A stretch of DNA of 64,000 nt from the NCBI RefSeq assembly GCF_000516985.1, contig NW_006917092.1, positions 4,135,925 to 4,199,924 of the forward strand. Reading direction: 5' to 3'. The position numbers and the translations under genes are program-made. The notes below the pieces were generated by a model. It searched no databases and was not told where the DNA came from. It saw only the letters and a program-made list of their open reading frames with translations. This DNA is from Pestalotiopsis fici W106-1. Its lineage: Eukaryota > Ascomycota > Sordariomycetes > Amphisphaeriales > Sporocadaceae. Numbering within the stretch: the first letter of the stretch is position 1; each line of letters opens with the position of its first letter. Positions 46,403 through 57,973 of the stretch are shown one piece after another.

Positions 46403-47380
46403 ATGAATTTTCTGCGCAGTCAACTCATTGAGACACGAAAACTGCCATATCCTGAACGCTCATATGCTGGAAAGACCATTGTCATTACAGGCAGTAATAC
46501 AGGTCTAGGCAAGGAGGCAGCGAGGCACTATGCACGCCTAGGTGCCAAAAAGCTCATTCTTGTGGTCCGTAATATCGACAAAGGAAAGGACGCAAAGGAA
46601 GACATTGAGACCACAGCGGCGCCAGACGTGGACATTGACGTGTGGAAGCTCGATCTAGCGAGCTACGACGACATCCGAGCATTTAGCAGTCGCCTAGAAG
46701 CAGAACTGGATCGCGTCGACATATTCCACGCCAATGCCGGCCTGGTCTCTGCAAAATACTCTCAAGTCAACGGCGTCGAGACCAATATTTCCATCAACGT
46801 CATCTCGACCTTTCTGCTGGTTGCGTCCGTCATGCCCAAGCTCAAGGCGTCGGCGGCAGAGTTTGGTATTCGCCCGACCCTCACCATTACAAGCTCCGGT
46901 TCTCACAGGCATACCCAATTCCCGCAAAAGTCGGAGCCCAGTGTATTTGCTTCGCTCAATGACAAGAACTATGCCAACGGTGTCCACTGGCGTGAGCAAT
47001 ACCCCATTTCCAAACTCGTGGGCATTTTTGTCGCCCGCGCCATTGCGGAAGAATACCCTGCAGATTCCTACCCAGTCACCATCAACCTCATCAATCCGGG
47101 CTTGTGTCATTCCAATCTGGCACGTGAGGCGGAGGGCATTCAGAAGTTTGCATTTTCTGTGACCAAGACTGCTCTTGCGAGGTCCACCGAGCAAGGAAGT
47201 AGAACGTTGGTCCATGGAGGTAGTCAGGGTGCCGAGTCCCATGGGAAATATCTGGAAGACTGCCGAATCACCGAGCCATCTTCTATTGTATTGGAAAATA
47301 AGCAGGTTCAAGACCTCTTGTGGTCAGAATTGCAAACCCTGTTGGAGGGTATCGCGCCGGGTGTAACGAGGAACTTTTAG
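46403..47380 (+). CDS. Short-chain dehydrogenase/reductase (retinol-dehydrogenase-like)
   Basis: A 325-residue single-exon protein. The cofactor loop TGSNTGLG (29-36, TGxxxGxG) follows the basic N-terminal segment, and R56 in LVVRN favours NADP. The catalytic set is visible: N111-A-G (HANAG), S165 in ITSSGS, and Y200-x3-K204 (YPISK). PGLCHSNLAR is the later substrate-loop block. The length and pattern match fungal SDRs named retinol dehydrogenase 12-like, which reduce carbonyls of many lipophilic or polyketide compounds; the substrate is not known. The neighbouring methyltransferase and transporter raise the chance of a tailoring role. Confidence 0.88.
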   Translation: MNFLRSQLIETRKLPYPERSYAGKTIVITGSNTGLGKEAARHYARLGAKKLILVVRNIDKGKDAKEDIETTAAPDVDIDVWKLDLASYDDIRAFSSRLEAELDRVDIFHANAGLVSAKYSQVNGVETNISINVISTFLLVASVMPKLKASAAEFGIRPTLTITSSGSHRHTQFPQKSEPSVFASLNDKNYANGVHWREQYPISKLVGIFVARAIAEEYPADSYPVTINLINPGLCHSNLAREAEGIQKFAFSVTKTALARSTEQGSRTLVHGGSQGAESHGKYLEDCRITEPSSIVLENKQVQDLLWSELQTLLEGIAPGVTRNF

Positions 47381-50300
47381 ATCCATTTATTTCACCCGAA
47401 TTGGTGTAAAAGTCTTGCCCTTGGTAAATACGGCTGCGTCGGAAATGAATACCAGTCTCCATGATGGTGCTTGGAGGCAGAACTAGATCAATGTTTCTCG
47501 GGTGGAGTTTGTCCGGTAGACTGATGATGAAGGCCCCCAAGTATTATGGCGATGATAATATCTAGGTACAACATAGCCGGATCGTATATGTACCTAGGTA
47601 TTATTCCAGGTCTTTTACTAAAGCAGGAAAGTGGGGGCGACAAGACGCGGATGGTCAACCATATTTCCTAGATTGGAGGACGACAGTTCATGTTATTGGC
47701 CGAGGCCACTTATTCCTGGTAGCAGGAGTCCCGCATAGCAGTCAAGGTCCTTCTATGGAATATGATACTTTTCTTTTCATCAAAGGAATACATTTTTTGA
47801 ACGGCGACTGTGGGTGCCTGCATTTGCTGTGAACCATGATGCGGGCCGCCAGCGTAGATATCATCAATTTGACGTCGCAGAACATGGCCCAAGTCATATG
47901 CCCCCATTCGTTTCGAAAAGGGGATGGCTGCCACTTTCAGATATTCGTTACAACCGAGTTCTCAATGAGTATCCGCCGGGTTGGTGAATGAACAAGCGGA
48001 CATTGATGACGCATGACGACATCAATCGTGTAAACTATGGCTGCATTGATACTTTACCCAAGCCGAAACACAGCGACATGTTGGAAATAAGCAGTTTCCA
48101 GATAATTGCACGTATATTATAGTGGGTGGCGCGTGGGCACGGTGCCTCTACCTACTTCCAATTCAACCTCTACGAAGCAGATTGCACAAGTGATGATTTA
48201 GTAGAGTCTCTCTACCCTCGGACTAGACTGTGTCATCCAATGAATGCTTTTGCAGGGCTGAAGTGCGCCAACACGCTCATTATCTTACTACAACAACTTA
48301 CCTTTGCATAGGAGCATGGTACTTGGTATCCTCTATTTGGGGCTGTCTCGGGAAGCCTTGGGCATTGGTTGGCTTGATTCGCTGAGGTCTTTAGTGGCCA
48401 TTTCCGGTTATCCCCATACTGTGCTGGCTGCATTTGCTTGTCGTCTCTGGATAGTCACTCGACTGCAAAGCCGCTGGACCATGAGAGGCTTTCTCATACC
48501 TGTCGAGGGCCATCCGTCAGTTATGTGGTGTCGGACCTCCAGCCCTTCCTCTGCCTGCTCACTGAGATTACTTTGACGTAAACATGGCGCAGCAGTAGAT
48601 AGGGTTAATTGATGAGGTAGGTGGACTACTGGTACTATTGTTTAATTCCGGGGGAATAAAAAAGAAAAAGTCTATTTTATGCCTATGTTAAAGAGATAGG
48701 ATACCCCAAGCAGATGGAAATGTCGAGCAGCACCGGTCTCATCGGCGCAGGATCGAACCGGTGGCACTAATAGCAATGGCAGGTCAAGTTTGAACCTGGA
48801 ATGGGTAAAGATGCCCTACTAAAACTACTAGGTAGCGCACTGGTTTTATTAGAGAGAGACTAGATTCACCTACTACCAGCTACTACTGCTGCCACCCAAC
48901 CACCAAACAAGGTCAGCCAGTCATCCATACAGCCCAGCCCTATCCTCTATTACTTCCATGCCTTTTCTTTCCGCGAAATTTTTACATGTCGATCGCGTCC
49001 TGATCGATCAGTCGATTGGAAACCATTGGGTTGCGGGCAGCCAGAGGTAGGCAGGGCATGCAGATCTAGTTAAACTAGGTACGGAATACTACATTATGCA
49101 CCCTCAATTGTCTGCTGCAACTCATATATGCATTCACTCACACATCAGACGAATTCCGCGCCGGAAACGCAACTGGTCTTGGTATTCTTGTCCGCGACCA
49201 CGCATCTGGCATGACTTTATCTGGATGGAAGACGCCGGCGCAGACAAGGTCCGGTCTTGGAACATGGATCTTACAGGACTCGGCAGAGGGTAGGTATTCC
49301 GTACCGGATGTAAGGGACTTGACTCTCGCAATGTTGACTCGGTCATGCCCTTTTAGAATCTGGCCGGCAGCGATTGCTCACAATGGAGCAAGTGCGTCCT
49401 TCAGACGACCGGACGGGGGAGGGGGGAATCTGTCGTTGATCTACGAGGTAACCAGTCAGGCCGCTGGACATTGGCATGACACCATTGTGCTGATCGAGGT
49501 GATCCCATCCCGCAATGCATAAATGCATCGAGATGTTCTGAAACCGAGGTGCCGAGCCATTGCCGTGGGACCATGGGCACCCAAAGTCAAAGCACGGTTG
49601 TTGGCATTTGTCAATAATCTCCATGCTTGCCTGAACACCGTAGATTGAATGTCTGAACAAACCCCAACTGAGACGAAACCGGTTGTTCTTTGCGAGGTTC
49701 ATAATATGTACATGGTCCCAGGTAATAAATATAAGATGTGTGCGCCCCACCGGCACGCACGAGAAGGAACACCGGGGCGATGAACGTTGCGCCTCTTGAT
49801 TTCCCGTCTTTGCTGCCCGTTCCAAGTCCGTGGTTAGGCGAAGTGCTATGTATTAATCGCGGATCTGCGGACGGACCTTTGTGGCCGTACCTGGGCCATG
49901 GGGTCATAGTGAGGAACACGAGAGGCCATCATCCTACTTGGGTTTGTATCTCTCCCACTCTCCCTCTCTGAAGGTCTTTGATCTCCAAGTGCTCTTTGGG
50001 AGAGTAGGTACGTACCGGATCAGGGGCACGAGCCAGGAGCCCATTTAAAGACCTCGTGGCAGATGGATGCAGAGAGGGCAACCCTGGGCAGAGGGAGGGG
50101 ACTGCAAAGGGGCCCCAAGAACACCCCTGCATCTCCAGACCGGGGCCCTCCGATGGCTTCCAATTGGGCCCAAGCCAGCTTGGCCAGCTGCCAGCTAACC
50201 GTGATAGCACACGAGGTCTGGCAACGTATCACCGACCTTGTTAGTGGTAGGTAGGTCACCTAGCTGCTAGGTGCATTTTACACTGGGGCACGCCATCTCT

Positions 50301-52114
50301 TGCTGGAAATCACGCCGAGGGTTCTTCCCTGCGTTGACAGGGGCAATTCAGGGCACCCGAAGAGCCAGAACAGTCCGTGATCAGTGCGCCGGAGCACTAA
50401 AAGAATGACCCCATTTTGCCACTGCTTGCCTGTCCCAGCTCCTCTTTCGCCTCTCAAGCACAGCAGTCAACAGTTTGCTCTTTGGCTGTCGTTAGTCGTC
50501 AGTCGTTTGGCAACACCAACAAGGTTTACGGCGTACTTCCCTAATAAGCTCAATTGCAGCGTGTGCAAAGGACCGAGCAGACATTGCAGATCGGGAGATG
50601 GGCAAGACGGCGGGCGGGCTCAGACAGCACATCTCCTCATCCTTGTCTAATTCACCAGAACCAGCCAACAGCGCTCGCAACGCAAGCCTATCGCGTGCTG
50701 AGCCGTCTCATTGCTAAATCTGCCCGTTGGATTGGGGTTCTAATCTCGATGGCCCGTCGGTCGCATTGATTTGCGACGGACGAGCTCTCTGCGATGATTT
50801 TCTGGCGCCACTTTGCCCGCTGGGCCCAACAGCTCCAACTCCAGCTCCATATCCGGTTCTATACTAGCAACTCTAGCTCTAGCTCGAACCAGTGTAGTGT
50901 AGCTCCAGTTTGCCAGTTCCTTCGTCTGTCCGCTGCTCATCTTTCGACTCAGCTTGTCTGCTGTCTGGCTGGTTGAATGGGCTGGTATGTAATAGTCTGG
51001 CTGCATGTAGGCCGCGAAAGGTCCAGACGATCAAAGAGGTAGAGGAAGACTGGAAGAATGCAATGAAGCATTTCGATTCATGCAATGTCACCATTCTAGT
51101 GTAGTCTAGCCCCTACCCCCTTTTTTTTTTTTTTTTTTTTTTTCTTCCCCCTCTCTTTTCCATGCTTCTGCCATTCAACCGCTTGTAACAAAACTGCTGC
51201 CCCGCTGCCGACAGACTTTCCCACCGACACACCACTGGACCCCTCCCGTTTGTTGGCATAGATTCTGGAACCTTTGCCTAACACGGGTGGTGTCCCCTAG
51301 GGCCCCTGCCACTTCTGCCCGCTATCAGAGGAGGAGACGAGAGAGATGTCCGACGGGTCCCAGGTCGACAACCAACGTGCGCCCAGCCGATAGACAGGTA
51401 CGATCACTCTTTCGGGTCAAGTCAATCATTCCCTGGGACAAGCCCACACTTTTTTTTTCTTTCTTTCCTATCCTGCTCATATCCCTCCCCTTGACCCTGT
51501 TCTTTTCTTTCCCAGCTCAGTCCTGTCCCCAACCTTTCCTATATTGCTTCCACGCCCCCGTCCACATCGAGCGAGGCGAGCAACAGCTGCACGCGCGTGT
51601 GTGTGTGTGTGTGCAGTATATCTCTCCAAGACATTCCAACGACATTGTCCTATACACTCATTTCCTACCGGACACTTTCTCGCTGGTTTTTTCAACTCCA
51701 GGGTTTGAAACAACAACTCTAGGTTAGGGAGCAGCAGGACAATTACAGAAAAGCAAACTATTACCATCTCGCTATAATACAAGAGGGCGGCATTGATCAA
51801 CGCTAAACCGAAACACCCGAGACAAGCAACAACACATCAGACGAAGAAGACTGGGGATACGTATATACATACAAAGCCACCATCTCCCGCAGTACCGGCT
51901 CGTCTTGTCCCTTGCGGTTCTCGGTGCACCGTAGCAGCTCCTTGTCATTCACGTCTGTGACGATTCACAAGAATACAAGAAGAGAACAGAACGGCGCAAG
52001 AATCTCTCATTCCATCTTCACCAAGCTAGAAACTATACAAGACTATATAGACGACCGGATAGCAAATAACGCCGAGTAAAGAGTAGAAGAAGAAGAAGTA
52101 ACAATAACAACAAC
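47381..52114. other. 4.7-kb region without a recognisable gene, including a long leader of the next gene
   Basis: Many short frames on both strands, none with a convincing domain. TACCTAGGTA (a perfect palindrome) lies at 47591-47600, and related motifs at about 47562, 49074 and 50247-50275. A 23-base T run at 51121-51143 and (GT)n at about 51598-51613 precede a C/T-rich stretch that resembles a long 5' leader. A 15-codon upstream ORF (51346-51393) and a possible leader intron donor (GTACGA, 51398) are visible. A non-coding RNA or a fast-evolving gene could be missed here. Confidence 0.45.
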
Positions 52115-52540
52115 ATGGGTTTCTTCGACAAGATTCAGGCAAAGCTTGAGCTTTACCGGCTCGAGCAGCGTTATACGCGCAACCGCAACCGACGCACCAC
52201 CTTTACCAGCAATGCAGTCTACGTGGACGGTGAGTACGTCTTCAACAGCCCAAACACCACCGGGTCGTCTTCTCGCAGCGCTGCGTCGTCGTCACCAAAC
52301 TCTCCCTCAGAATACGACGTTGAAGAACGCCAACAACGACCACGGGAGAAGCAGTCCCGCCGCCGCAAGAGCATTGAGGAGCCCCGGTCACCGGCTTTCG
52401 ACGTCGAGACTCCAACGCTTGCGCAAAAGAAGAAGCTCAACCGATTCTCCTCCATGCCCGGCTTTGGCAGTTCGCCCAAGACGAGCGGTGCCGTCGACAG
52501 CTGGAGGATGAACACCGTCGACGTCCGCGAAGTCCGGTAG
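52115..52540 (+). CDS. Conserved-looking small hypothetical protein
   Basis: A 141-residue single-exon protein. The N-terminus (MGFFDKIQAKLELYRLEQRYTR) is a likely amphipathic helix with an MGFF start, though the residue at position 6 (Lys) does not favour N-myristoylation. VYVDGEYVF follows. The rest is Ser/Pro/Arg/Lys-rich and disordered, with possible phosphorylation sites (RRRKSIEE, NRFSSMPG). I believe this N-terminal pattern recurs in sordariomycetes, but the function is unknown. The gene follows a very long C/T- and then A/G-rich upstream region, ending AACAACATGG, which suggests translational control by the leader. Confidence 0.6.
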   Translation: MGFFDKIQAKLELYRLEQRYTRNRNRRTTFTSNAVYVDGEYVFNSPNTTGSSSRSAASSSPNSPSEYDVEERQQRPREKQSRRRKSIEEPRSPAFDVETPTLAQKKKLNRFSSMPGFGSSPKTSGAVDSWRMNTVDVREVR

Positions 52541-53774
52541 AGGCCATGGACTCGAGAAGAAAACAAGGACAAAAAACCAAAGCAACAATAAGAAACGAGC
52601 GGGACTCTTCCTCCCTAGCATGTGTTGTCCATGAGGACAACTTTGTCACGATTATGACACATTTCAACTTTCCGAACATGCCAGCTTTTCGTTGGATATA
52701 TTATACCATTTTCACCTTATTCTTTCACCAGGTCATCTGGCCGGGTAGCATTGCTACCGGGATGACCATCCTTCTCGCATTAGAAGGTGCTCACGCAGAT
52801 CCCTCCGCGCATATCTCCCGTCCGAAGCCCGGGGCGGGAGAAAGGAGCGATCAACGCCGCCACGGTGCAATATCGCGGCGCGGTTTGCCGGCTGCCAAAA
52901 ATAGGACCGGCTCTGCCTGCCTACGAAACGTCGTACCATTTACCAACTACGATCTATTAAATACCCCAACAACCCTAGTTCCATTCTCTTCGTTTCCATA
53001 ACACATAAGTATGCCTAGAAGAACGCATACTGGAAGCATGGGCGACAGCATTGGTCGGGCGACGATATCATGTCGGATACACATGAAGAGATGGAAGAAA
53101 CCCGTTTTTTTTCCTCCTCCATTTTCGTCATGTATATAACAAGTATCCTTTTATTTACGACTGAACATGACTCACCTGAACCATATCAAAATGTGTAAAC
53201 CCGTTCCAAAAGACTGTGCAGACTTGTACCGTTCACCAATGATCTTTGTGCTGTAATACTTGATATTAATCACTGAAGACGGGCGACCGATCAATGGATT
53301 ACCATTGCCACTACAAAGGGTGAATCGCCATACTCCATTGCAGTGGTGGAAAACATGATTGAATCAAACTAAAAACGGCAAACCAAACATTCAAACTATC
53401 CTGAAGCCGTGGATGGACAAATCCAGGTATCGATCTGATTTATCCCCCGTCCATAACTGTGTGAATCCCAACCGGGATCCTAAGACCAAAATGCAAAGTG
53501 TTCATAACTCCTGTCTTTTTATCGATTATTCGAAATCATTCAATGCATCGCCCTGAACCGCTGACCATGAAAACGAAGTTTTGAGGGACCGACCATGCCA
53601 ACCGATTTTTCCCAATCCATTAAACACACCCGATCACCAGGAATGCAAGCAAGACCCAAAACAAACATGAGAAGGAAGAAAGTGATGCAAATACCTAATG
53701 CCACCATGAAGGACAATACTGAAACCCGCCGGATTTCCTCGCACGCCCCAAAAGAAAAACTCATACGAGACGGC
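52541..53774. other. Intergenic region, no gene recognised
   Basis: 1.2 kb. The frame at 52546-53001 follows immediately in another frame but shows no family feature and is probably 3' UTR. Otherwise nothing seen. Confidence 0.5.
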
Positions 53775-54539
53775 TCATTGCTCGTCATCATCAAAACGCA
53801 GACGTATCGTCACGACTGCATGGTGATCGAGCTGGACATGCGGGGCATCATTGTCGGTCTCCCGGGGTGCTGGTTCGGGTTCAGAATACCACCCATCGTC
53901 GGCAGACATGTAGTTTGGCATTGTGGCATATGGGCTGGTTGGGGATGCAGAGAATGCTCTATTCTCCAAAGCGTGTCCCATGGGAGTCGTCGACACGGGC
54001 ACAGACGTTGGGTTTGACTCTTCCGGGGCATGAGGAACGTGTCTGTGGGTGGCCGGTACTCTGGTATTCATAGGAATTTCGACTTGGGTGTTGTTATTGA
54101 CACTTTGCTCTGGCGACTGCAGAGCTGGCCTGGCAACCACAGCGTGTTCAATGTGCCAGGTTCGGGGCACGTCGTCGCCGTCTCTGCCCGAGTGAGGAGG
54201 CGTCGGCTGATACGCCGTCACATAGTCTGGGTCCAGGCCAGTGTACTCGAATGATGCCGGAGCAAAGCCAGGTTGGTCTAGGGCGGACTCATCTTGCGTC
54301 TCATGCGACGGGTCTGCGCGCTCCTCGCAGTCTGTTGCCAAGTCGAGAATCATACCATGAGATGATGATCCCCGACGTCTTCTGGCGGGCATCCGGCGTG
54401 GCCTGTGCTTGTGTCCTTGATTTGGTGTTGTTGTTGATGATCCCTCCACGTTTGCTGCATTCCCGCCCAGTGAGTGGTCTTGGGGAAGAGCATTCATGTC
54501 ATGGGGAGAGCGGAGCCTGTCGTCTACATGGGACGACAT
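53775..54539 (-). CDS. Hypothetical disordered protein
   Basis: 254 residues from the ATG at 54539. The sequence is low-complexity and rich in His, Pro, Thr and Asp/Glu, with one basic patch (HKHRPRRMPARRRRG) that could be a nuclear localisation signal. The C-terminal end HHAVVTIRLRFDDDEQ looks like a short ordered strand. No signal peptide, membrane helix or known domain was seen. The long open frame and gene-like composition support it only moderately. An unseen 5' exon is possible. Confidence 0.45.
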   Translation of the reverse strand: MSSHVDDRLRSPHDMNALPQDHSLGGNAANVEGSSTTTPNQGHKHRPRRMPARRRRGSSSHGMILDLATDCEERADPSHETQDESALDQPGFAPASFEYTGLDPDYVTAYQPTPPHSGRDGDDVPRTWHIEHAVVARPALQSPEQSVNNNTQVEIPMNTRVPATHRHVPHAPEESNPTSVPVSTTPMGHALENRAFSASPTSPYATMPNYMSADDGWYSEPEPAPRETDNDAPHVQLDHHAVVTIRLRFDDDEQ

Positions 54540-55500
54540 GATGACAATATGTGAGCAGAAAAATTGAGAATATTCCTTGAGTTGAAACGTCGGGGATATC
54601 AGGGGAATGGATAACGAAGAGCCACGGATAATCTTGTTTATGAAGAAGCGTCCTTGACCACGAGAAGGAGTTTGTCATGTGAGCTGGGAATTGGGGGAAA
54701 CCACAAAACTTGGCTAGGAGCGGGGTGAAGCTGTTATTATATAAGGGCCGTAGCTGCAGGTACACTACAAGAGGGCGGTGGTCGATTGGATGCCCCCAAA
54801 TTTTGAGTTCACCGAGGGTTCGTAGTGGCGCCGATGACTTCCACCTTTGCGGCACTGCCAACAATATCCAGCTAAACGAATAGAACTTGTTCCTCATATT
54901 CGCCGTGGGTATTTCCATGCCACTGTCCTCAGCGAACTAGCTTCTAATTCAGTTGATCCTTTCTCCGACAGTGCAATCTGCTGTGAAGGTTGGCAAAAAG
55001 GTTATAATTTGGAGTCCGGGCTCGGCTCGTCTCTCCGGCGCCGAATTAATATAAACTCGGCATTGTGCCAAGACCCAATCAAACTTGATGGTGAGTTGGG
55101 AAACTTGCCCATCCAACATCGCCATATGCCCTCAAGGTGTCTGCTTGGACGGATATGCCTTCAAATCAAGGACAGATTCGGCTGCAGGTCCTTCTCATAT
55201 GAGTGGTTGCCTACCAGGGTATTACCTGAGATGATAATTACTGTCCCTTTCTCCGACTCATCACATGAATATGGAAGCAGAAAGAATTTTTGTGTGACCC
55301 AAGAGACTTTTGTCCAGAATTACAGGACATCTGGTTTCTATCACTTTCCTGGGTGTGTAATCATTCATCCAAACCAAATCCTTCACGGTGGTAGTGGGAT
55401 ATTTACTCCTGCGGTCCTGCGTTTGCTTTATCAATGTGATGTATATTATTGTCTATCAATAAATCCCATGGGATCATAATGTTGTGTATCATTCCAGAAC
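54540..55500. other. Intergenic region with a long uninterpreted open frame
   Basis: A 633-base frame (54847-55479, +) is open but has no ATG in its first 90 codons and no recognised motif. It is most likely non-coding. The region would hold the polygalacturonase 3' UTR and the promoter of the disordered-protein gene. Confidence 0.4.
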
Positions 55501-57071
55501 TTAGTTGAATCCCTTGAATACAGTCGTGCACTCGACTCCATCCAATGAGGTTTGATTAAAGTTGAGACAATAGACCTGATTCGTGCCATTGGGGCTCAGC
55601 ACGTCAAACTCGGTCGATACGATATTGGAGCAGGCCGTCTCGGAGCTGCAGGCAAACGTCGCCACCTGCGGCTGGTACTTGCTACTCGTTACGCCCTTGA
55701 AGTTGTTGAAAACGACATTGGTAATGGTCAGCGGGCTGGGGTACTCGAGGCAGAGGGTCAGGTTGCTTTGGCCGTAGCACTGGTCGACCTCGATCGAGTA
55801 GTCGACATTGTCAATGGTCCAGTCAGTGTAGGTGATGTTATTGACGCGCCCGTCGCCACCTCCGCCCTGTAGATCGCCTGACAGAGCCGAAGGGGTGTTG
55901 GGCCAGATCTTGATACGAGCTCCGTCCGTCGCATTGTGCATGGAGATGTTGGCGACGTAGATATTCTCCACAATGTCATAGTGGCCGACATATTGTCCTA
56001 GTGAGCCGACACTGATGCCGTGGCTGCCGTTACAGAAGAGCGACTGGACCAGAATGTTGGTTGAGTTGGGCTTGAAGGAGACGCAGTCTAGGCAATGTTC
56101 ATTAGTCACATGGGGGCACAGAAATTACCAGGACAAGTAGAAGAAAATCGCAGCTCACCATCGCCATTGTTGATGACCGAATTTTGAATAGTGATACTGT
56201 CACTGCGGTATGTATCCCACCCATCGGTATTTTTGGCTGTGACCGAGGCATTTCTACTGCCTCCAGCAATATTGATATTGTCAAAGACAACATTGGATGA
56301 ATTGGCAATAAAATGGTAGTACTCGGGCGAGTATCTCAATACCAGGTCGGCAATGATACTGTTGTTGAGACCGTCAATGCCAAACAAGACTGGCCGCAAG
56401 GTATAGATATTTGCGGCATAAGCCTCGTACCACACTTGCCCGTTGCCGTCAATGGTTCCTCCTGAAGATTGATGGATTAGCTCAAAAGTTTGACCAGTAG
56501 AGTTCAACGGTTGAGTGACGCTTGTCATGTGAGGTTTACGTACCTCCGTAGATGAAGACGTCGTTGCCTCCGAGCTTGAAAAACGACGTTACATTTTGAA
56601 AGACAAATGGGAAAGAATTTGCCTGCCAATAGTCGGTGTCATTGGTGAAGAGGATCTTGCCCTGGATGTCTGAGGACAACTGCGTCAGCCATAATGTATT
56701 TCTTCAGCTTTGGTTTTCCTCTAAAGATACTCACCAATATCAATGGAGTTGAGAAAGGTCCAGTCCATGGCCGTTCCGATAATATAGGTATCATTTTCCC
56801 GGAACACAACATGTCCCCCGTTGTTGCATTCATTGAAGGCATCCAAGATGTAGTCCGAGTCATCCGTGACACCATCCCCGTGGCTCTCGACAAAGCAAGT
56901 CTTGCAACGCTGCTTGGGATTTGGCGGTGCCGTCGAGGGTGTTTCGGGTGAGTATATGATGTCTGGGCGCGGGGACACGTGATCGTCTCTCTTGTGAACG
57001 CCCTTTGAAGATGGCGAAGCCGTGGCCGAAGCAAGAAGCGGCAACACGCCGGCGAACGTCGAGTACCTCAT
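55501..57071 (-). CDS. Secreted GH28 exopolygalacturonase
   Basis: Four exons, 57071-56735, 56669-56544, 56461-56159 and 56087-55501, make 450 residues. The introns (65, 82 and 71 bp) fall in conserved places and rebuild the family blocks. A signal peptide ([20 protein letters not shown]) precedes a KR site. GH28 motifs are all present: NTD with D234, DD at 255-256 ([12 protein letters not shown]), GSHG with H278, and RIK at 313-315 (ARIKIWP). The parallel beta-helix shows as repeating short hydrophobic strands ([18 protein letters not shown]). Length, [11 protein letters not shown] and the cysteine pattern resemble exo-acting enzymes, which release galacturonic acid from pectin chain ends. 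Many N-glycosylation sites. The ATG at 57071 is used; two codons upstream begins with GTG. Confidence 0.92.
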
Positions 57072-57973
57072 TATCACGAACCAATGAAACTTCTATCGTA
57101 TTTACAGGGTGTTTCAAAGTCTTTGCTGTAGTGGTAACAAGTTTACAGGTCCATACAAGAGCACAATGAGGCTGAGAGAAAAAGACACCTGGACCTCCTT
57201 GCTTCTCTGCTCGCATCAAGGCCTATTTATGTTGCTCGCGTGGGCTGGCCATGGCACACCGACCCCAGGATTATAATGGACTCGCGGTACTCGGAGATGA
57301 GGCATCGCAAGCGAACATACAACCGATTCCATGCTAGTCAGGATGTTTCTCCGCATGACGGGCAGGGCTGCCAGGGCCTTCCCCAACTGCAAGCGTTCAA
57401 AGCCCCTCACCCAGCGCTGCGGCACGGTCAGCACAGGGGGTTCTTCGTCCACTATAAATTACGGTAACGCGTGAGCTATGCGGATGGGAATCAACCCCAT
57501 TGGTGGAATATGTCCTTCAAGGGCTCCCGCCAGTTATACGACCTTACGCTATTTATTTCAAATGAGAGGATCATCACCATTCACTAGGGCCCATTCAAAG
57601 ACGTCTGCTGTCATTTGGTTACTGGTATATTGAATAATGATGAAGAGATGATAATCGATATGCAAAGTCCCATGAGCGTCAATATCTTTGCAATCTAGAG
57701 CCGTAGATGACAACTTTCAACTGTGATGATAACACTCACCGTCATGCAGCTGCCAAAGCCACATCGATACCTCGGACTTTTTTTTTTCCCCCTCCCCTCC
57801 CTTGGTAGACCACCACGTGCTTGTGTAGGAATTTAATGATAGAGCCATTGGAACGAGATGTCATATATGTGTGTTTGGGATTTGCATTCAGCGAGATATT
57901 TACTACATGTCGTTTTACATTTCAAACATGCCTTGCGGCCTCACAACTGCCTTTAAATCTCTACAATGTCGGC
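57072..57973. other. Intergenic region, no gene recognised
   Basis: Promoter of the polygalacturonase gene and 3' region of the ABC transporter gene, about 0.9 kb. Short frames show no domain. Confidence 0.5.

Noticed and set aside
47710..47934. 74-codon minus-strand frame
   Set aside because: Charged and protein-like by eye, but short, isolated and without a recognised motif or splice partners.
48740..48775. tRNA T-arm-like GGTTCGATCC on the minus strand
   Set aside because: The flanking bases do not form a five-pair stem and no matching A box or anticodon arm was found.
54847..55479. 633-base open frame, + strand
   Set aside because: No ATG in the first 90 codons, no recognised motif, and no splice pattern linking it to a gene. 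Kept only as intergenic DNA.
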